In this document: piece after piece, positions 5,473-8,180 of the stretch
How the letters are laid out: the number at the start of each line of letters is the position of its first letter
Numbering within the stretch: the first letter of the stretch is position 1
Source: an uncultured Clostridia bacterium
Lineage (GTDB): Bacteria > Bacillota > Clostridia > Christensenellales > Borkfalkiaceae
Reading direction: 5' to 3'
DNA length: 8,180 nucleotides
Assembly: GCA_905235815.1 (NCBI GenBank)
Contig: CAJOMT010000081.1
Span: forward strand, 1 to 8,180
The notes under the pieces: model-generated
The model's input: the letters and a program-made list of their open reading frames with translations, nothing else
The model's database searches: none
What the model was told of the DNA's origin: nothing
Program-made: the position numbers and the translations under genes

Positions 5473-7596
5473 ATGGATATTTACGGGTATTTAAAAGAGA
5501 AATTTCTTAGCGGAGAGTTCGACGGCTATGGTAAAAAGCGGATACTCTCCGAAATGAATATAAAGGCGGATTACGAAAGAAAAGCCGTGGAGAAATTATT
5601 ACGTCAACTCGAAGACGAAGGCGTGATAATTTTTTTCGACGGAAAATTTACATTACCCGAAAAGGTCGGGCTGATAAAGGGCGAAATCAAGGGCAACGAG
5701 CGTGGCTACGCCTTTTTAATTCCCGAAGATAAAGCGGAGAGCGATATATTTATTCCCAATAAGAGGCTTTGCGGGGCGCTCCATAAAGATACGGTTTTGG
5801 TGCAAAAACTTAAAAATTCCGATGGCAACAGTCCGGAAGGCGAGGTCGTTAAAGTTTTAAAGAGGGGTATTACGAAACTTTGCGGCACCTATTATACAGA
5901 ACGTAATTTCGGGTTCGTTCGTCCTGACGATAAGAATTATTTTGACGATATTTTCGTTTCGTTTAAAAATTCGGGCGTTGCGAAAAGCGGCGATAAAGTC
6001 GCCGTAGATATAGTTAAATTTCATAAAGATAATAATCCCGAAGGCGTCGTAACCGAAATTTTCGGACGGCAGTACGACTTGGCGGCAGAAGAGGAGTCAA
6101 TAATTTACGGGTTCGGATACGCCGAACAATTCCCGAAAAAAGCGCTTATAGAGGCGGCTGCGATTTCGCAAGAAGTGCAGGATAATCAACTTATAGGCAG
6201 ACTAAATTTAACCGATGAATTGATTATAACTATCGACGGCGACGATTCAAGGGACTTCGACGACGCCGTAAACGTGAAAATTGCCGAAAACGGAAATTAC
6301 ATTTTAGGCGTTCATATAGCCGACGTGTCCGAATACGTAACGCCGCATAGCGCGCTCGATAATGAGGCTTTCGAGCGTTCTACAAGCGTTTATTTTCCGG
6401 ATAGAGTTATTCCAATGCTCCCCGAAGAACTTTCAAACGGAATTTGTTCTTTAAACGAGGGCGTCACAAGACTTACGCTTTCTTGCATAATGGAAATAGA
6501 TAAAAGCGGAAACGTCGTCGATAAGAGGATAGCAAAGAGCGTAATAAAATCAAAACATAGAATGACGTATAAAAACGTTCAGGCGATGATAGACGGAAAT
6601 AAGGAGATAATCGACTTATACGCAGACATTTATCCTATGATAAAGGATATGTACGCATTGAAGAACATACTATCCGAAAAGAGAGCAAAGAGGGGAAATA
6701 TCGATTTAGACGTAAAAGAGGCGGATATAGGCATAACCGACGACAAAGTGTCTGTAAAATTAAGAACTTCCGTCGACGCATATAAAATCATAGAAGAATT
6801 TATGGTGCTTGCAAACGAATGCATTGCGGAGTATGCTTTTTATCTCGACGTGCCTTTCATATACCGAATACACGAAAAGCCAAGTACGGAAAAGGCGCAA
6901 GGTTTTATCGACTACTTGAATATTCTCGGAATAAACGTTAAATTCAATGCGGAGAACTGTTATCCGAGCGATTTCTCAAACATACTCAGTAAGGTAAGCG
7001 GAACGGATATATTTTCCATCGTAAACCGCATAATGTTAAGATCTATGCAGAAAGCGAGATATTCGCCCGAAAACAAGGGGCATTTCGGATTGTCGAGTAA
7101 GTGTTATTGCCATTTTACTTCGCCTATTCGAAGGTACCCCGATTTGATTGTGCACAGGGTTATAAAATCTGTATTGGAAGGTGAAATAGGCGAGTTAATC
7201 GACTTATACGGGGGGATAGTTAGCGCCGCCGCTGAAAATTCATCTGTAAACGAGCGAAAGGCGGACGATGCCGAGAGAGAGGTAGACGTATTATATAAGG
7301 TCAAATATATGGAAGATCATATCGGAGAGGAGTTCGACGCCGTAATAAGCGGCGTGACTTCGCTGGGGGTGTATTGCGAACTCGAAAATACCATTGAGGG
7401 GTTTACTTCCGTAAAGGATTTGCCGAGAGGTCAATATAAATTCGATGAAAAGACATATTCGCTTAAATCTTCCAAATACTGTTACAAACTCGGCGATAGA
7501 GTGCGGATAGGAGTTCTCGGCGCAGATATAGCGTCTAAACGGATAGATTTTATAATTCTTACTAAAAACCTTGAAAAAAGCGGAAATATATGGTAA
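5473..7596 (+). CDS. rnr: Ribonuclease R (3'-5' exoribonuclease)
   Basis: A 707-residue processive exoribonuclease of the RNase II/R (RNB) family. It degrades structured RNA from the 3' end and, with tmRNA-SmpB, destroys mRNAs of stalled ribosomes. The order of domains is a winged-helix-like N-terminus (about 1-60), two cold-shock/OB domains (about 66-200), the RNB catalytic domain (about 235-560) and a C-terminal S1 domain (about 618-697). The four catalytic Asp are in DGDDSRDFDDA (255-265): Asp255, Asp261, Asp263 and Asp264. HFTSPIRRYPD (547-557) is the conserved RNB motif. The long Lys-rich tail of E. coli RNase R is absent, and only about ten residues follow the S1 domain. The start is fixed by an in-frame TAG at 5467-5469. 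The only purine run, AGAAG, abuts the ATG, so there is no usable Shine-Dalgarno. It follows the secG terminator and is 10 nt before smpB. Confidence 0.96.
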   Translation: MDIYGYLKEKFLSGEFDGYGKKRILSEMNIKADYERKAVEKLLRQLEDEGVIIFFDGKFTLPEKVGLIKGEIKGNERGYAFLIPEDKAESDIFIPNKRLCGALHKDTVLVQKLKNSDGNSPEGEVVKVLKRGITKLCGTYYTERNFGFVRPDDKNYFDDIFVSFKNSGVAKSGDKVAVDIVKFHKDNNPEGVVTEIFGRQYDLAAEEESIIYGFGYAEQFPKKALIEAAAISQEVQDNQLIGRLNLTDELIITIDGDDSRDFDDAVNVKIAENGNYILGVHIADVSEYVTPHSALDNEAFERSTSVYFPDRVIPMLPEELSNGICSLNEGVTRLTLSCIMEIDKSGNVVDKRIAKSVIKSKHRMTYKNVQAMIDGNKEIIDLYADIYPMIKDMYALKNILSEKRAKRGNIDLDVKEADIGITDDKVSVKLRTSVDAYKIIEEFMVLANECIAEYAFYLDVPFIYRIHEKPSTEKAQGFIDYLNILGINVKFNAENCYPSDFSNILSKVSGTDIFSIVNRIMLRSMQKARYSPENKGHFGLSSKCYCHFTSPIRRYPDLIVHRVIKSVLEGEIGELIDLYGGIVSAAAENSSVNERKADDAEREVDVLYKVKYMEDHIGEEFDAVISGVTSLGVYCELENTIEGFTSVKDLPRGQYKFDEKTYSLKSSKYCYKLGDRVRIGVLGADIASKRIDFIILTKNLEKSGNIW

Positions 7597-7599
7597 AAT
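7571..7599 (+). promoter_or_regulatory. Candidate smpB promoter inside the end of rnr
   Basis: TTGAAA (7571-7576), a 17-nt spacer and TAAAAT (7594-7599), with TG at 7591-7592 giving an extended -10 (TGgTAAAAT). The -10 includes the rnr stop codon. The predicted transcription start falls at about 7606-7607, at the A of the smpB ATG, so a transcript from here would be leaderless. Confidence 0.5.
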
Positions 7600-7606
7600 A
7601 TCAATT

Positions 7607-8062
7607 ATGAAAATTATAGCGGAAAACAGAGAAGCACATTTCGAATATTTCATAGAGGAAAAATTCGAGGCGGGAATATCTTTAGACGGCGGCGAAGTCA
7701 AGTCCGTCCGACTTGGCAACGTCAGTTTGAAAGATTCGTACTGTTCAATTTACGGCGGCGAAATTTTTCTCAAAGGAATGCACGTTGCGGTATACGATAA
7801 GGGCGGGGCGTTCAACTCCAAAGACAGCCGTCGCGACCGTAGGCTTTTGATGCATAAATTCGAGATTAACCGACTTATAGGCAAGGTTAATGAGAAAGGT
7901 TATACGATCGTTCCGCTAAAATTATATTTTAAACAAGCGCTGATAAAAGTCGAGTTGGGGCTTTGCAAAGGCAAACATACTTATGACAAAAAGCAAACGA
8001 TAAAAGAACGTGATCTGAATAGAGAGGCTATGCGCGATATAAACGCAATGTTTAAGAGGTAA
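7607..8062 (+). CDS. smpB: SsrA-binding protein SmpB
   Basis: A 151-residue cytoplasmic RNA-binding protein. It binds the tRNA-like domain of tmRNA and brings it to stalled ribosomes for trans-translation. Typical features are the start MKIIAENREAHFEYF, GEVKS (29-33, usually within TGTEVKS; here preceded by LDG), the RRDRRLLMHKFEI segment (75-87), VPLKLYF (102-108) and KGKHTYDKK (121-129). A basic C-terminal tail (TIKERDLNRE onward) is expected to enter the decoding centre. The ATG at 7607 fits the family start exactly. A TTG at 7571 in the same frame would add 12 residues not seen in the family and lies inside rnr. No good Shine-Dalgarno precedes the ATG. The start lies 10 nt after the rnr stop, so it is either cotranscribed with rnr or made from the overlapping promoter. 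The tmRNA gene ssrA is not in this window. Confidence 0.96.
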   Translation: MKIIAENREAHFEYFIEEKFEAGISLDGGEVKSVRLGNVSLKDSYCSIYGGEIFLKGMHVAVYDKGGAFNSKDSRRDRRLLMHKFEINRLIGKVNEKGYTIVPLKLYFKQALIKVELGLCKGKHTYDKKQTIKERDLNREAMRDINAMFKR

Positions 8063-8064
8063 AT

Positions 8065-8180
8065 TTGGTAAAAGATAATCGGTACGTAAAAAACCTAATA
8101 AAAACGGGACATTTGATTTTGCCGTTTGCGTTATCTATGTTGATTTACGGGATAGTTTTTGCCGTGAACAAATTATATCC
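8065..8180 (+). CDS. N-terminal part of an unrecognised membrane protein (runs off the window)
   Basis: An open frame begins with TTG at 8065, two bases after the smpB stop, and continues to the window end (38 codons). It has a basic N-terminus (VKDNRYVKNLIKTGH) followed by a hydrophobic segment, LILPFALSMLIYGIVFAV, ending in NKLY. AAGAGG (8054-8059) lies five bases before the TTG and overlaps the end of smpB, which supports this start. An in-frame TAA at 8053-8055 rules out an earlier one. The layout suggests a multi-pass membrane protein translationally coupled to smpB. Too little is visible to name the family. Confidence 0.55.
   Translation, partial: MVKDNRYVKNLIKTGHLILPFALSMLIYGIVFAVNKLY

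Noticed and set aside
7571..7606. TTG at 7571 as the smpB start
   Set aside because: It lies inside rnr and adds 12 residues not found in SmpB. The ATG at 7607 gives the exact family N-terminus.

Overview
This window looks like chromosomal DNA of a low-GC, Gram-positive-type bacterium. An uncultured member of the Clostridia is the most likely source. The reasons are AGGAG-like ribosome binding sites, sigma-A-type promoters (TTGACA/TATAAT), and the gene order glycolytic genes - secG - rnr - smpB, which is conserved in Firmicutes. The placement is inferred from gene order and sequence style; no phylogeny was run. It is core-genome sequence: I see no mobile element, CRISPR array, tRNA or rRNA.

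Layout. At 1-161 (minus) lies the 5' end of a membrane protein, perhaps the N-terminal membrane domain of a CapD-like polysaccharide biosynthesis protein. It has a near-perfect promoter in the 103-bp divergent intergenic region. At 265-1263 (plus) is a short Na/Pi-cotransporter family protein without a PhoU domain. A promoter at 1264-1292, set inside an unusual four-box inverted repeat, then opens the glycolytic run pgk (1339-2633) - tpiA (2652-3404) - gpmI (3432-4973). The intergenic gaps in this run are 18 and 27 nt. A second strong promoter, whose -35 lies in a 15-bp palindrome, drives secG (5086-5388), which ends at a clear intrinsic terminator (5406-5430). Then come rnr (5473-7596) and smpB (7607-8062), 10 nt apart. 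A TTG-started membrane protein follows immediately (8065 onward) and runs off the window.

How the genes work together. Pgk, TpiA and GpmI cover middle steps of glycolysis. The usual partners gap and eno are not next to them. SecG belongs to the Sec translocase. RNase R and SmpB both act in tmRNA trans-translation: SmpB loads tmRNA onto stalled ribosomes and RNase R degrades the defective mRNA.

The main anomaly is in pgk. The reading frame breaks after the GGGDSA motif at residues 392-397, and the expected C-terminal 33 residues continue in another frame. Comparison with the family consensus implies that about 22 nt are missing. This is either a real inactivating deletion or a sequence/assembly error. 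Other points worth a look are palindromes at the pgk and secG promoters, and -10 elements placed so that rnr and smpB may be leaderless. I did not find convincing evidence of a new multi-gene system.
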